Origin: Adiantum capillus-veneris
Lineage: Eukaryota > Streptophyta > Polypodiopsida > Polypodiales > Pteridaceae
NCBI GenBank assembly: GCA_014529385.2
Contig: CM043968.1
Coordinates: 4,762,001-4,826,000, forward strand
Direction of reading: 5' to 3'
DNA length: 64,000 nt
Shown: piece after piece, positions 45,030 to 55,853 of the stretch
How the letters are laid out: each line of letters starts with the position of its first letter
Position numbering within the stretch: the stretch's first letter is position 1
Notes under the pieces: generated by a model
Databases searched by the model: none
What the model saw: only the letters and a program-made list of their open reading frames with translations
What the model was told of the DNA's origin: nothing
Made by a program: the position numbers and the translations under genes

Positions 45030-45841
45030 CTAATGAGGGGCAGGTGGCAACTGATCTGCCGCGCCTATGGCCTGGTATATTACTCTGGTTAGGACTTCTC
45101 CTCCTGCAATGTAATTTGGTCTGTCCTGCCTTAGCTTTGTCATTTCCTCAAACAGATATGACGCGTGATCTATATAGAACTCATGGGTCATTCCCATTGC
45201 CCATGTCAGTGTGGTTGAGATGCTCCCGTGTGGTGTAGTGTATCTTGGCGGTCTTTTGTTGTAGCTCAACAAACACTGACTGTAGATCTGTGTCAGTTGT
45301 CTTACTTCCGGGTTTGCTATGAGTTCGAAAGAAGGTAGTTTGGACTTTTGCAAGTAGACTGTGAGGTTTTTCCTTCTTTCTCTCATGTTGGCTCCTTGAT
45401 CTGACAATTTCAATGCCTCTTTGATGATCTCTTTGGTGATCTGTATTTCCATCACTTCATTATCCATGCCTGTCACTCTGCAAGTTCCATCTTCTTGGAT
45501 AGTCTCAATTAGGTTTTGTACCCTCTTGAAATCTATCCCTACTGGTGGTAGAGATACGAAGTTCCATAAGCCAACTTTTTTGAGCCATGACCTTTGCGGT
45601 GATCTTTTCAAGTAATTTTCTGCCTCCTTGGGGATCATCACTGTATCCACTAAAAATTTTTGTCATCCACATATGAACCTTGATAGATCTGAAAGGCTGC
45701 TGCCTGTTGCACATCTGTAGGTATCCAGGTGGCTGATGGCTTTAGGGAATTGGGTAGAAGTGCATAGGGTACTGCACCTTCCATTGCCAAGTTCTTGCCT
45801 TTTCTTTTTCCCGGAGAAGCATCCATAGATCCTGTATTCAC
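45030..45841 (-). pseudogene. Accessory ORF of element C, N-terminal module
   Basis: It starts near 45841 (MNTGSMDASPGKRKGKN) and shifts frame near 45650 into a 206-codon frame. It has VGIDFKRVQNLIETIQEDGT, EIQITKEIIKEALKLSDQG and KRPPRYTTPHGSISTTLTWAM, matching element D block by block (DFQKAYELLSTIKEDG; ITNEIVAETLRL; KRPPRYMIPNHAVATTFTQ). The general pattern (a short-strand V-IT-E-I-EAL-L block, then a helical domain) resembles uncharacterised plant transposon-associated proteins, but I cannot name the family. It lies about 4.3 kb downstream of integrase and 2.6 kb before the 3' LTR. Confidence 0.6.
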
Positions 45842-46123
45842 AATTAACAGTTAATGCACAAACAAAGTACTACTCTTCTAAATTGATTACCACTTAATCA
45901 TGCATCTAGATGAGCCTTCTTAGTCCCAAGATTATTTAAGGTAAAATGTTAGCAGATAGACAAGCTCTTCCATTGTGCGACTTTGGAGGCTTCAAATTAA
46001 TGTTGTTGGTGAAGGAGAACAAGTCCAAATGCCTTGAAATTTTGTGTGGTGTAAGTTCACAGGGCATGTAAGGTCACTCTATAAGCCCAAGCTCAAAATC
46101 TGTTCATTTGCAACTTTTTCTCT

Positions 46124-46861
46124 GTCTATCGCGACAGACTAGCCTTTTTTTGACCAGGGTCCTATTTTGCAGTTGTTTCTCCACCAATTGGTTTCCCATA
46201 CCTTGCACATGATCTGATCCCATTTTCACCTCAAATGAATGTCAAGTGACCCCTTTTTGGATCAACTCCCATTTTTCCAGATTCCTTCCAAGGAGATGTT
46301 GGTCTATCTCCTTCATTTTGTGTTGTTTTGGGCTCAAACTTAGTGGGTGGTCCTCTTGCATCATGTTGAAGACAACTGTTAATTCAATTTTTTGATAAGC
46401 TGGTCCAGTATCCCTCTGCTTAGTCTATCGCGATAGACTGGTACTTAGTGTCAATTTGTCATTTTTTTGGCTGTGTGATCATCTGTCTGCCTTCTCCCAG
46501 TTGATGTAAGGTTTCTTGACCCCTCACATGTGAATTTTACCTGTCTGCCCTTGAGATGTTCTGTTCTGACTCTGAGTTGTCAGCATGTCTTTCTCAGCTT
46601 GCCATATGAATCCATCCTGTCACCAAATTTGGTGTACTGCCTTCATGTGCTTCCTAAGTCTAGTTTATGAAAATTTTGAAAGTCTTTCCCCCAATTATTG
46701 GTGTAGCAAGTCTATCGCAATAGACTAAGTTATTGGCCAAAAAGATCTCTCTTGCACTTTGATTTGATAATGGTGGTTACTATTCCTTGTTAGCATTGCT
46801 CATGAAGCCAAAGTCAAAATTTCCTTGTCTAATTGTAAATTCAAGTCTATCGTGATAGACT
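46124..46861. repeat. Periodic palindromes, element C 3' spacer
   Basis: AGTCTATCGCGATAGACT is perfect at 46422-46439. Near-perfect copies are at 46124-46139 (GTCTATCGCGACAGAC), 46709-46726 (CGCAAT) and 46844-46861 (CGTGAT). Spacings are about 299, 287 and 135 bp. Confidence 0.92.
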
Positions 46862-48451
46862 AGTACTTGGTCATTTTTACCAGTTATGTTAGTTTTGACC
46901 ACAATGGTGTTAATAGGCCCTCCTAGACACACATATCAAGTTTTAATCAATTTAGAAGAGTGTACTCCCTGTTTGCAGCACTTAGCTGTTCCTGGAGTCG
47001 CAGTAGACCACTTAGGTGATGGTCGCCGTTCCTTTTGGTCATTGTATGATTCTGGCTGTCTTTTATTTCCTTTTGACCTTCCATCCAAGCAGTCAGTTGT
47101 TGTTTTGGTGTTTACAACACCAAGAACGACCATTTGGACATCTTTCTGGCATGTTGCCGGCAATTTCCCCTAGTGGAAGATCTTTTTTCCTGAATGGACA
47201 CATTCCATCTCGTAGTTGACCTCTTTTGGATGTACCTTGTTAAATTTGGTGTCATTTTGTCACTTGGTCGGCCCGTTAGAGTATCGTGACGCTTTGTGCG
47301 GTTTTCGTCAGATAGGGACTTTAGGCTCCGTTTTGACGAACTTTTTCATGGTCTAACCCTTCAGTCGGTTTGTCGAGATTATTTGCTTGTTGTCTATGAA
47401 TTTTGGCTCATTTTCGATCACCTTGGTTTAGTTGCCCTTTTGCAGGTCCTGTGAAATTAGGGTTTTCTGAGCGGCTTCCTTCACGCTTTCCGAGGTCATA
47501 GGCTCGATCCCTAAGCTATAGGCATTGTGCCTTTTAATTTGGTTCCATTTGGTGGCCTCTAGGTCTCCCTAACAACCGGTCTACCGTATGTGTGCATAGT
47601 GATTGTGATGCCGGCGAGGTTTTGCGACTAACTGAAGTAAACAACACTTAGAGTCAGTGTTGACGAGCATACCTCTCATCTGATGTCGATCTGGTGACCG
47701 TGCATGATGGATGAGCTTCTCGAAGTCTCAACTGCTATAGGGAGCTCTCTCTCTCTCTCACTATGGAAAATGACTCAAATGAGAGATTTCTAGCCTAGCC
47801 TCTCTATATGTAATCGAGACTTCGACACCAAATTTTCCATCTTTTACTTGTGGCCATAACTTTTTGCGAGATGCGGTTTAGGCTCGCAAATTTCCTGATT
47901 TGGACTTAGGTTGCTCCAGTTTTACCATTTTTGTAGATTTCTCCTGTTGGAGGTCCCTTCATGACGGTGGTCATTTTGCCCTGTCACCTTTACAGTCCCT
48001 ATTTTTTTGTGTCTTCTTTACCTTGCTCCGATCAGGCGTCTCCTCTTTTGTGTTTCCATCTGGATTACGGATTTTTTTCTATAATTTTTGCTAGAAAATG
48101 GCTAAAATAAAGCAAATAACCCGAAAATAGAAATTCTAACCTAGAAAAATACCAATGAAAGGCAAAACACTTTGTAGCTCACTTTTCTCTCGTCTATGTA
48201 TAGTCTCGCTCATTATCGTCAACCTTGGCCTATTTTTTGCTGTTTTTAGACAGTTTTTTGGCTAGATTTAACTCTCTTTATAGTCTATACACATCCCTAA
48301 GGGCTCTGAATGATGATTTGGTCCCCAATTCTGATTAATTACGAGGGCATATTCTTTTTCCCAAAATCACACAATAAAACGCAAAAATGGTTGAAAAAAT
48401 TGCTCACAAACATTGCCCTCTAATATATGACATGAGTCCGCATTTGGAATG

Positions 48452-48466
48452 CCTCCCCCCCTCCTA
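48452..48466 (-). other. Conserved internal polypurine block, element C
   Basis: The minus strand reads TAGGAGGGGGGGAGG a little after the end of pol. Element D has TAGGAGGGGTGGAAGGG at the matching place (62191-62207). The upstream GTCGTCC-GGAG-AC-CCA and a downstream AGGGCAATGTTTG are also shared. It could be a second plus-strand primer or the relic of an ancestral 3' end. Confidence 0.6.
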
Positions 48467-48628
48467 GTTGGAGTCCTCCCGGACGACAGGGTATCGTCAA
48501 GGGTATGTGTTGTGCATGGGTGTGAACTCGTGCTAATGCAGGCTTTGTAATATAGCCCTATATGCATGTGCAATCAATGCATGTAGAAAGAATTTATGCA
48601 GTGTAAGAGGAAGGTATAAGCGATTCGC

Positions 48629-50064
48629 TTATTGGCATTTGTCATTGAGGCTTCCTGTGGTAGCTTGAGTTGGTTGGCAGATTTTCTTTGCAAGGAGTAG
48701 TTGTAAATCTGCCGCTCTTTGTTTGATTGTTTTCCACTGGTTTTGAATTAGCGTATGTGGTTCCTTTGAAGTCGATATTGTCGTATCTGGTGGAACATTC
48801 TTTCTTTCTTCTTTGATGACTTGGGTAGTTTTTGTTGTTGATTCTGTTTGTTTCCTCGTGCTGTTTGCATGATGTTGCTTGACCTTGACAGTTGTAGATA
48901 ACTGCTCGATTGTCACCTTTGGCCTCCCTTCTGGTGTTTTTGGCCCGTTTTGAATTGGCGTTTTTGGCCGCCATACCAATATAGTCTGTTGCGTAGTCGA
49001 CAGATTGACTATGGTTCTTTGAAGTTTTGCTGGCTTTCGGTGTTTTGTCTGTTCTTCTGACTCCTTTTTTATAGGAATCAGGCTGTCGTGCCTTATCCAA
49101 ACTTTGGATTTCCTTTTTTGATGTAATTGTGCCTCGGTCAGCTCTATACGCCATACCCAAACTTGCCTGGTTCCCTGCATGGTTGTTGATTTTTGATAAG
49201 ACGTTGCTGGACTTGTAAACTTTGTTTGTTTTTGGGCAGATCTTTGCGGTTGTATTGACTTTTGTTTCCTCCTTGACATGAATTGTTTATATGATAAGAA
49301 GGGTTCTGAAAGTTTTCATTTCTGAACAGTGCTTCATTAGTATCTAAATCAATGAATACCCTGTTAGCTTTCATCCATGACACTGCTAAGATACATGGCG
49401 TTGCTGATCTACTTGATGGCAGTACATGGAATTTTGTAGTGTACGGGTATGCCTGCATTGTGATTGGTATTATAATAGACCACAACGTGGTCACCTCATC
49501 TCCCGATGCTACTTTCAACCGGTGTGTCTCTGGGATCGTCTTCATTGGTCCAAGTTTCTGAAAGAGCTCAAAGCTGATGACACTCATTTTTTCTCCAGTG
49601 TCAAGCAATGCATAGATTTCAACTTGTTTTGTGCCTGCATAAGCTTTTATGTAAGGACTACACCACATATCTTCCACGTCTTCAATGATTCTATCGTACT
49701 GAGCCCTAAGATCTGTCATGGTCTTTTCTAATTCGTCGCTTTGTATATCCGCTTCGATTGGTTGGGATGTTGGAAGAGGATATTCGTCAGTCATCATTGG
49801 GGTGACCATGTTTATTGTCCTGAGAAACTGCTTTCGTTTAGCAATCCGTTCCTTTGCTTCTTGTTGTGCCTGGTCCTGAATTCTTTGTTGTTCCTGTCTA
49901 TAGGTTTTTCCATAATGCAGTTGAAACAACATTTCCGGTGTTAAAGATAGATGATATTTTTTTAAACGACACCCACTAATCCAGTTCGGCATTTCTTTTC
50001 CATCTAGTGTCGACAGTTTTACTGCTTCGCTGGACGATATTTCTTGGATCAAATAAGGCCCCAT
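48629..50064 (-). pseudogene. Integrase C-terminus plus second retropepsin-like domain, element C
   Basis: In frame with integrase across a single TAG at 50104-50106. Order: GPYLIQEISSSEAVKLSTLDGKEMPNWISGCRLKKYH (integrase C-terminal SH3-like end), a basic/Gln-rich helix (QEQQRIQDQAQQEAKERIAKRKQF), then VEIYALLDTGEKMSVIS with the Asp-Thr-Gly triad (Asp codon 49600-49602), THRLKVASGDEVTTLW, and CILAVSWMKANRVFIDLDTNEA, which fits the I-L-G/A-x-x-W retropepsin flap-end motif. After 49144 the frame shifts and a Lys/Thr/Gln-rich tail runs to 48629. The normal protease is separate, at about 54550. Element D has the same arrangement. The enzymatic role is inferred from motifs only. Confidence 0.7.
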
Positions 50065-50103
50065 TCCCCTTTTCTTTAGCTTTTTGGCATGCTGTTTAAG
50101 GGT

Positions 50104-51567
50104 CTATACTAAGACATAGTCGCCCGTTTTAAAGTGCTTGTTCTTGACATGTTTGTCAAAAAACTCTTTCTGTTGTCTTTTTTTTGCATATATATCCGCT
50201 ACAACATTGAGTCGTAACTCATCTAATTTTTCAAGGTCCTCTAACCGTTCTGAAAGTTCATGCCCCGTCCAGTCCAATTGTGTGGCTACCCTTAATGTGG
50301 GGATCAAAAAGTCAATAGGCAATATTGCATTTGACCCATATACCATATTAAATGGTGTAGCATTGAGTGTTGTTTTATATGCAACTCGATAAGCCCACAA
50401 TGCCGAATACAGCATCTGATCCCAATCTGTTCTTGTTTCACTAACCAGTTTCGTAAGAACTGTGCACAATATTTTGTTGGTCGCTTCCGCTTGGCCATTG
50501 GCTTGTGGATGATAAGGTGTAGATTTGCGATGAATTACCATAAACTCATTTAAGAGATGTTGGATAACTTCATTTACAAAGCGTGTCCCTCTAACACTCA
50601 CCAGCTCGATTGGAAGGCCATAACGTGTAAACACATATTCATATAAGAATTGTGACGTGGTTCTAGCGTCTGCTTTCGTTGTGGCTTTTGCTTCCACCCA
50701 TTTGGTCATGTAATCCGTGGCCACTATGATATATTGTGCTTGTGAACGATACGCTGGTGGAGTGATAGGACCAACAAAGTCCAATCCCCATTTAGCGAAT
50801 GCTCGAGAACTCATCATTGGTCTTAAAGGCATTTCGTCTTTTTTAACTGGTACCTTAGTGCGTTGACATTCATCGCATCTTTTCACGAAATCTGCTGCAT
50901 CTTGAATCATGGTCGGCCACCATATACCTGCAACCATAATGATTTTTACGGTTCTCTCTGCTGAAAAATGACCTCCTGCTATGCCTGCATGAGCTTGTTC
51001 CAATAATGGAAAGTAGTCATTTTCATGAGGAACTAACCTCAGCTGGTCATCAGTTCCTCTTTTATACAACTGGTCACTAATGAGGGTATACCTATTCGCT
51101 TCGATTTGTAAAGCCTTTTGTCTGGCTTTAGACCAATCTCCTGGCAGCTCCTTATTAGTCAAATATTCCACAATAGCATGACTCCATGCGGGTGCTACTG
51201 TCACTTGGTATAATGTGGCATAATCCACAGTGGTATTGGATGTGCAAAAGTCGCATTTCTTGATGTAATTAGCTACATTGCCTGCCATTCCTGGCCAATA
51301 CACTCCAAGTCTTCTTAATTGTTCATACATCATTTGATTTTCTCTATGGAATCCCCCTGTTTGTGTATGGGCCTCCTCTAGATATGCTTCGTACTCCTCT
51401 GGGCCTATACACAACCTTAGAATCCCATCGTTTCCATGATGGTACATTCTTCCCGCAAGCATTGTGTAATTTCGTGCTTGTCTAATGTCTTCCACCGTGT
51501 GTTTGTCGTCAAGATTCATTCCATATGTCAGCAACAGAATAATTTGCTCTGACCATTTCGGTACCAT
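50104..51567 (-). pseudogene. Integrase of element C with two H2C2 modules
   Basis: A 487-codon open frame. Two successive zinc-binding modules are visible: AHTQTGGFHRENQMM...GVYWPGMAGNV...KKCDFC, then AHAGIAGGHFSAERTV...GIWWPTMIQDAADFVKRCDECQ. Each is preceded by a similar strand segment (ILRLCIGPEE; QLRLVPHEND). The catalytic core follows: GLDFVGPI (first Asp), LVSVRGTRFVN where the expected SDRG has Val for the second catalytic Asp, and YHPQANGQAEATNK (Glu present). The C-terminus, WTGHELSERLEDLEKLDELR and KTGDYVLV, matches element D. The Asp-to-Val change predicts no strand transfer. Confidence 0.88.
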
Positions 51568-51636
51568 CTCTATATTAAACAGGTATGCGTCTGGGAGATC
51601 ATCATCTACTCCGGTAGCTTTTTCGCCATGTAGTAA

Positions 51637-52950
51637 TCAAGAAAGGTGGTCTGCTCTTTGATGAGTTTTTCCTTTCTTAACTACTACCGTAAAATCAAAC
51701 TCCAGCAGCACAATAACCCATCTTACAATTCGTCCCGTGTTACAAGGTTTGTTTACTAAGTACAAGAGTGCCTGATGATCCACAAAGAATGTGAATTTGT
51801 TCGCGAGTAAGTAATGCCGAAATTTCTTTACCGCATATATCATACCCAATCCTTCTCTTTCAGTGGTAGTATAATTCTTTTCTGCACTGTTGAGTTGTCT
51901 ACTAGCATAACTGATTGGAAAATCCGTCTTATCCTCATCTGGTTGTGCTAATATACAGCCTATTGCAAATGCCGAAGCATCTACATGTACATGGAAGATC
52001 TTTGACCAATCTGGTGCTTTTAGAATTGGTGCAGATACCAGTGCATCTTTTAGTTTCTGGAACGACTCCTCACATTCATTTGTTCAAATGAAGAGCGTGA
52101 TTAGACTATACAAGGGTTTTGCTATTACAGCGTACATGTAGATAAAACGTCGGTAGTATCCACAATGTCCCATAAATGATTGTACCTCTCGTACAGTGTT
52201 TGGTCTTGGCAATTCTATGATCACCTTTACCTTGTCTTCATCAGTGGTAATTCCATTAGCCGACACTATGTGGCCTAAGATTTTACCTTGTCGTACCATG
52301 AATACACATTTTTCTGGGTTGAGGCAAATCCTATACGTTTTGCATTTTTCGAATACCTTTCTCAGATGATCTATATGGTCTTCTCTCAATAGAGAATAGA
52401 CACACAAGTCTTCCATGTAAATATCCAAGAATTTTCGCAAGTATTCTTTAAAAGGGTGTGTCATTAATCTGTGAAATGTGGCTGGAGCATCGGTCAAGCC
52501 AAATGGCATTACCCTAAACGCATATATGCCCCATTCTGTTGCAAACGCTGTTTTGTATTGATCTTCTAGTTTGACCCCCAATTGGTTATAACCAGAGAAT
52601 CCGTCCATAAAGCTATAGGCTTGCTTGCCTGCTACTCGTTCCAGGACGTGTTCAGTGATAGGAAGACGGTAGTTGTCCCTTATTGTTGCTGCGTTTACCT
52701 TCTTGAGATTCACACACACTTGTAATTTCCCATTTTTCTTGGGTACCACCACTATCAGGGACACCCAGTCCGTGTGTTCTATCTCATAAATAAATTCAGT
52801 CTCCATAAGTTTGTCTATCTCCTCTTTTATCCTTTTGGCGAATGTCTCATTATATGTGTATGGACATTGTTTGCTTGGCTTTGCATCAGACTTCAGAGGG
52901 ATTGAATGTTCAAAAATGCTAGGATCCACTCCCTTCAAATCTTTGTACAA
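51637..52950 (-). pseudogene. Reverse transcriptase and RNase H of element C
   Basis: RT spans 52084-52950: FEHSIPLKSDAKPSKQCPY, VVVPKKNGKLQVCVNLKKVN, SFMDGFSGYNQLGV, FRVMPFGLTDAPATFHRL, then DIYMEDLCVYS, so the catalytic YxDD is Y-M-E-D (codon GAA). The thumb continues to VQSFMGHCGYYRRFI. RNase H is split: the 51850-52080 stretch is broken, then 51637-51849 has MIYAVKKFRHYLLANKFTFFVDHQALLYLVNKP and KGKTHQRADHLS. A stop and a frameshift separate RNase H from RT and from integrase. RT activity is unlikely with Glu in the metal-binding pair. Confidence 0.88.
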
Positions 52951-54552
52951 CCATACAAATACATCTCGAAATTCCTTAAGTGTTTTAATCAGTAAGTCCT
53001 CTTCTTCTCGACCTAGATTTGTGGCAATGTAAGCAGGTCGAGGATTTTCTCATGGCTCTGCTAAGTCTATTTTCTTGGCGTTCTCTGGCCCATCGTAGGA
53101 CTCATTTGATTTAGGCTCCCTCATTGGTTGTTGAACCACCAATCTTCTTTCCTGAATGGTGTACTTACAATAGTGAGGAGGTACATCTATTTTTTTCTCC
53201 TATCACTAGCGTTCGTTCCATCGCTACTTTCCATTTCAATTGTCCATACATTTTTAATTTTTTGTTTCAACTCATTGTATCTCCTTTTCCCTTCAATTTT
53301 CGTCATAATTGGACTACCACAGACATTCAGTTTTTCTGTTGCAACTCTTTTTTTTGCTTTGCTGGTTTTCTTAGGTTTCAACAGTCTGGACTTAAATCCT
53401 GAGTCTTCAACAACCTTAAGAAATCTTCCTGACACTTTATCCTTAGCACAATCAACAGCATGAATGTTCATAAGGAAATGTGTCTTACCCTTAAACTCCG
53501 GCATGGGTCTCATCCTGGTTGGTGGACTAATATGGTGTCGTTTACTCTTGTATCTTTTTTGGCATCTCTCACTTTGGTTTGGGAAGTTGTAGAAGACGTC
53601 ATTGTCTTGATCTTGATTGTCATCTCCCTCCGTATTTTCCGACTTCTCGTCATCCGCGTTATCCTTGTTTTCACTTTGATCAGAAGAATCATAAAATTCT
53701 TCTCCCTCCTGCTTGATTTCTTTAGTGGGGATGTCCACATAGCCCACTATCTTAATCTCAAGTTTCGTTTCTGTTTAATTGATCCTCATATTCTCAGTCT
53801 TCTCCCTCCTGCTTGATTTCTTTAGTGGGGATGTCCACATAGCCCACTATCTTAATCTCAAGTTTCGTTTCTGTTTAATTGATCCTCATATTCTCAGTAT
53901 CTCCATCGTTCTCGTCCTCCTCCACAATTTTGCTCAACATGTAGTATGGTATGATATCGTAGCCATTCTCATCACAAAATTTGGTGGGAGTGACTTCATT
54001 GACGCATACATCCAATGTAGCCAAAATTTGAGACCATTCTAGGGGTTCGTTCTTCTCTTCCGGAAAAGGTTCTCGTATATATGAATCATCTTCCAAGACC
54101 CTCTCTAGTGTCCTTTCATTGTGGTCAAATTCACTACATTGAGATGCCCCGCACATCCATATCTCCTTTTTCTTACAAAGCCACGCTGGGACTTCTGATC
54201 CACTAATGGTGGCTGAGTCAAATTCTTCCACCGGGGTTCTTGTGACATCATGGTAGCTATGATTTTTCATGTTTACACGTGTAGTAGTTTCATCATGTCT
54301 TAGATACAAATAATCATACCCCTAGTCCTGCACCATTTTGAGTTGCCTCATGAACGGCCTACCAACGATAATTTCATAGTTGTTCTTCTTGCCGAAATCT
54401 ACTATGGCAAAGGTATGTTCATACTCTATGCCACAGGAAGATACCACAATTGCCTCAAGCAATCCTATAGGCCTTTCTATGTGCCCATCCGCTAGTTGCA
54501 ATTTCATTCTAGTTGTTCGTATTGCTGGTTGTACCCATTTTTTCCATAGCAT
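52951..54552 (-). pseudogene. Element C protease end and acidic linker to RT
   Basis: 54322-54552 is the C-terminal half of the first protease: LQLADGHIERPIGLLEAIVV, FAIVDFGKKNNYEIIVGRPFMRQLKMVQD (the I-V-G-R block). 53875-54309 and 53187-53747 are an Asp/Glu-rich linker (EEDENDGDTE; DQSENKDNADDEKSENTEGDDNQDQDN). A stop near 53875 and the 100-bp duplication at 53698-53897 separate the two. Confidence 0.75.
53698..53897 (-). repeat. Perfect 100-bp tandem duplication in element C
   Basis: 53698-53797 and 53798-53897 are identical. The unit length is not a multiple of three, so it shifts the frame of the linker. No divergence means it is recent or an assembly artefact. Confidence 0.95.
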
Positions 54553-55853
54553 TTGGTCGCAATGGCAATGCCAGCTCCACTATCAAGTATTGCCTTAGTC
54601 TCTATGCCGTTATACTCAACTGGTAGGGTTGTGTTGCCGTCTTCGCCTTCACAATACTCTCCTACCTTGTTGAGTGGCACTGGTCTAGTGTTGACTTCCT
54701 TCGGTTCTGTGTCATTAAGCTCGGTTTCGAAGAACTTAAGAGGTCTCCTTATGCCAAATTTTTCAAGACATTTGCCCAATTCCATCCACACGCTTGGCCT
54801 AATTTTTAACAATTCTTCCAATGTGATTGTACACTTGACCGGAGTGGTCAACAAGTCTGTCAGGATTTTAGTGTCCAATTGATTTGACCCGCCTATTCTC
54901 TGAGAAGGTACTCTTCGAATTTCTGATCTTGCCTCATAGTTCCCCATATATGATGGCAAAGTTCTGAGTGATTCTGGTCTGCTATCTTCGGATGCAACTG
55001 AACCATTATCCCCTTGAAATGATTTAACGTCTAAATCCCATGGAGGCTTATTTAAGTTCAGCTCCGAGAAAGGCGTCGACTCGGCTGTTTTTGTCTCATA
55101 TTTTTCTTGAGCTTTTCGCACCGTTTCCCAAAGCTCTTCAGGACAATTTTCTTCCACAATAGGGGAATATGGTGGAAAATATTTCAATGATTCATTAGTG
55201 CTATTAGGTACATCTTTTTCATCCTCTACATCTGGCAAGGATTTAACGTTTTCTATCTTGTCGGGTATCCTATGTTCAGTTTTGTGAGGTGTTTCATTGT
55301 TTGGTGGTTTGATTACTCTATCTCCCGCTTCCATAGGTGGAGGCTCCAGTAAAGCTTGTGCAGTTTCAATCAGCTGTTTGCACATCTCTAGTCTCTGTTT
55401 TTCTATCTCTAGATATGGATATGTCATCCACCTTTGCTCTAGAGTCTGTCTGTTCTTCAATCTTGCTTCATATGCTTGCAAGATTGCATCTAAGGGTTCA
55501 TTGATCTTATCTACCAATACCTACCCTCCTGAGCTTGCACTTCTTGGTCCCTCCGTTGATTTTAAAGAGTCGGACTCTCTCTGCTGTTTAAGTTGCTCTC
55601 GAGCTATCGTTAGCTCAGCTTCTACATCTTTTTGTTTTCGCTCACGTCTAGCTTTCATTTTTGCTCTTCGTTCTTTCCAAGGATTATCACGACTGATGCT
55701 AGACTTGTCAGTCTTGATTTCTTCTTGATTTTCATCGTTACTCTTGGGCTGATTGTCATTTTTCCTTGCTTGGGCTCTTGTCAAGACCTTAACAGGAATC
55801 CAAGTTTCATTTTCTGACCCTCCACTGGAAGGTAGCGCTCCCAGCATATTCAA
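54504..55853 (-). pseudogene. Element C Gag-PR linker and protease active site
   Basis: 55521-55853 and 54504-55517 are in the same frame, separated by a stop near 55520. Features: a Lys/Glu-rich helix (RRAKMKARRERKQKDVEAEL), PP-rich spacers, and near the end TTLPVEYNGIETKAILDSGAGIAIATKC with the canonical D-S-G-A triad. The frame then shifts to 54552. This is the normal retropepsin of the element, upstream of RT, so the post-integrase one is additional. Confidence 0.82.

Larger units (their letters stand above)
45842..48628 (-). other. Non-coding spacer of element C between pol and accessory ORF
   Basis: 2.8 kb without a supported ORF. It holds a palindrome array at 46124-46861 and a purine-rich conserved block at 48452-48466. 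A CT run lies near 47741-47760. It has the same position as the 38.8-41.5 plus 61-62.6 kb spacer of element D. Confidence 0.75.

Noticed and set aside
42640-45841. Envelope gene of element C
   Set aside because: Position fits, but I see no signal peptide, transmembrane helix or glycoprotein features; the content is coiled coil with two unassigned modules.
46124-46861. CRISPR-like array of palindromic repeats
   Set aside because: Spacing is about 290 bp, the repeats are full palindromes of 16-18 bp, few in number, and lie inside a plant retrotransposon; CRISPR arrays have 25-40-bp spacers and are prokaryotic.
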